Below, one piece after another: positions 5,657 to 5,879 of a stretch of 5,879 nucleotides of DNA (its first letter is position 1; each line of letters opens with the position of its first letter). Location: the NCBI GenBank assembly GCA_020027415.1, contig JAHRAW010000205.1, positions 1 through 5,879 on the forward strand, read 5' to 3'. The position numbers and the translations under genes were made by a program. This DNA comes from Gammaproteobacteria bacterium (GTDB lineage Bacteria > Pseudomonadota > Gammaproteobacteria > Arenicellales > Poriferihabitantaceae). The notes beneath the pieces were generated by a model. It saw nothing but the letters and a program-made list of their open reading frames with translations, was not told where the DNA came from and ran no database searches.

Positions 5657-5879
5657 ATGGATATCCGTTGGCGCGAAACCGAGTCTGCATCGTTTTTCAG
5701 TATGCTTGTCAGCCTGGCTTGCCTCCCGCTACTGGCGGCGACGGCGATGCCCGCCGCGCACGCCCACCACCTGCTGCCCACGCAAACCTTGAACTGCGGC
5801 GAAAGTTTCCCCTGCGCCGAGGCGATTAAGCCGCGGGTGAGTTTCTGGGTGGCGGTGTTTCGCAACTGGGATAAAAAAA
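5657..5879 (+). CDS. Exported protein, probable lytic transglycosylase N-terminus (partial)
   Basis: The first 74 codons of an open frame run off the right edge, so no stop is seen. The product begins with an export signal: Arg4 and Arg6, a hydrophobic stretch at about residues 13-31, and an Ala-His-Ala site ending at residue 36. Cys22 lies inside the hydrophobic stretch without a proper lipobox, so a soluble periplasmic product is more likely than a lipoprotein. After the signal, residues 57-72 (Lys-Pro-Arg-Val-Ser-Phe-Trp-Val-Ala-Val-Phe-Arg-Asn-Trp-Asp) resemble the stretch that opens SLT-type, MltD-like murein transglycosylases before their conserved 'His-Asp'. The catalytic domain lies beyond the window, so this assignment rests on a short match. 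No clear ribosome binding site precedes the ATG. A later ATG (5702) would remove the positive charges from the signal peptide and is less likely. Confidence 0.55.
   Translation, partial: MDIRWRETESASFFSMLVSLACLPLLAATAMPAAHAHHLLPTQTLNCGESFPCAEAIKPRVSFWVAVFRNWDKK

Noticed and set aside
5548..5865. A 105-codon minus-strand open frame opposite the exported-protein gene.
   Set aside because: The plus-strand frame has a convincing signal peptide and family-like segment, whereas the antisense frame has none and runs through the promoter region.

Overview
The window looks like an ordinary chromosomal stretch from a Gram-negative, probably gammaproteobacterial, organism. The signs are a lipid A-type (LpxL/HtrB family) acyltransferase, a multi-repeat DUF349 coiled-coil protein with the C-terminal signature I associate with Gammaproteobacteria, two Sec signal peptides ending in Ala-His-Ala, and a moderately GC-rich sequence. 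The genus cannot be named from the sequence alone.

Layout, left to right. A small secreted acidic protein (54-344, +) has a good ribosome binding site, a structured 3' untranslated region and a strong intrinsic terminator at 448-474. An LpxL/HtrB-family acyltransferase (509-1486, -) converges on it. A 188-base divergent intergenic region (1487-1674) follows, then a large SLC13-family permease with two cytosolic RCK_C (TrkA-C) domains (1675-3531, +). This gene overlaps tail to tail by 7 bases with a 664-residue DUF349 repeat protein (3525-5519, -). A second divergent intergenic region (5520-5656) carries an AT-rich promoter-like block and a 14-base palindrome. The last gene (5657 onward, +) starts with a signal peptide, resembles the beginning of a lytic transglycosylase and is cut off by the window edge.

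Each gene alternates in orientation with its neighbours, so there is no operon here and the genes are probably transcribed singly. Three products relate loosely to the envelope (acyltransferase, permease, putative transglycosylase) and one small protein is exported, but nothing shows that they act together. I found no mobile element, CRISPR array, tRNA, rRNA or obvious new defence or metabolic system. The points most worth a second look are the structured 3' region of the small secreted protein, the palindrome in front of the DUF349 gene, and the convergent overlap with no visible terminator.
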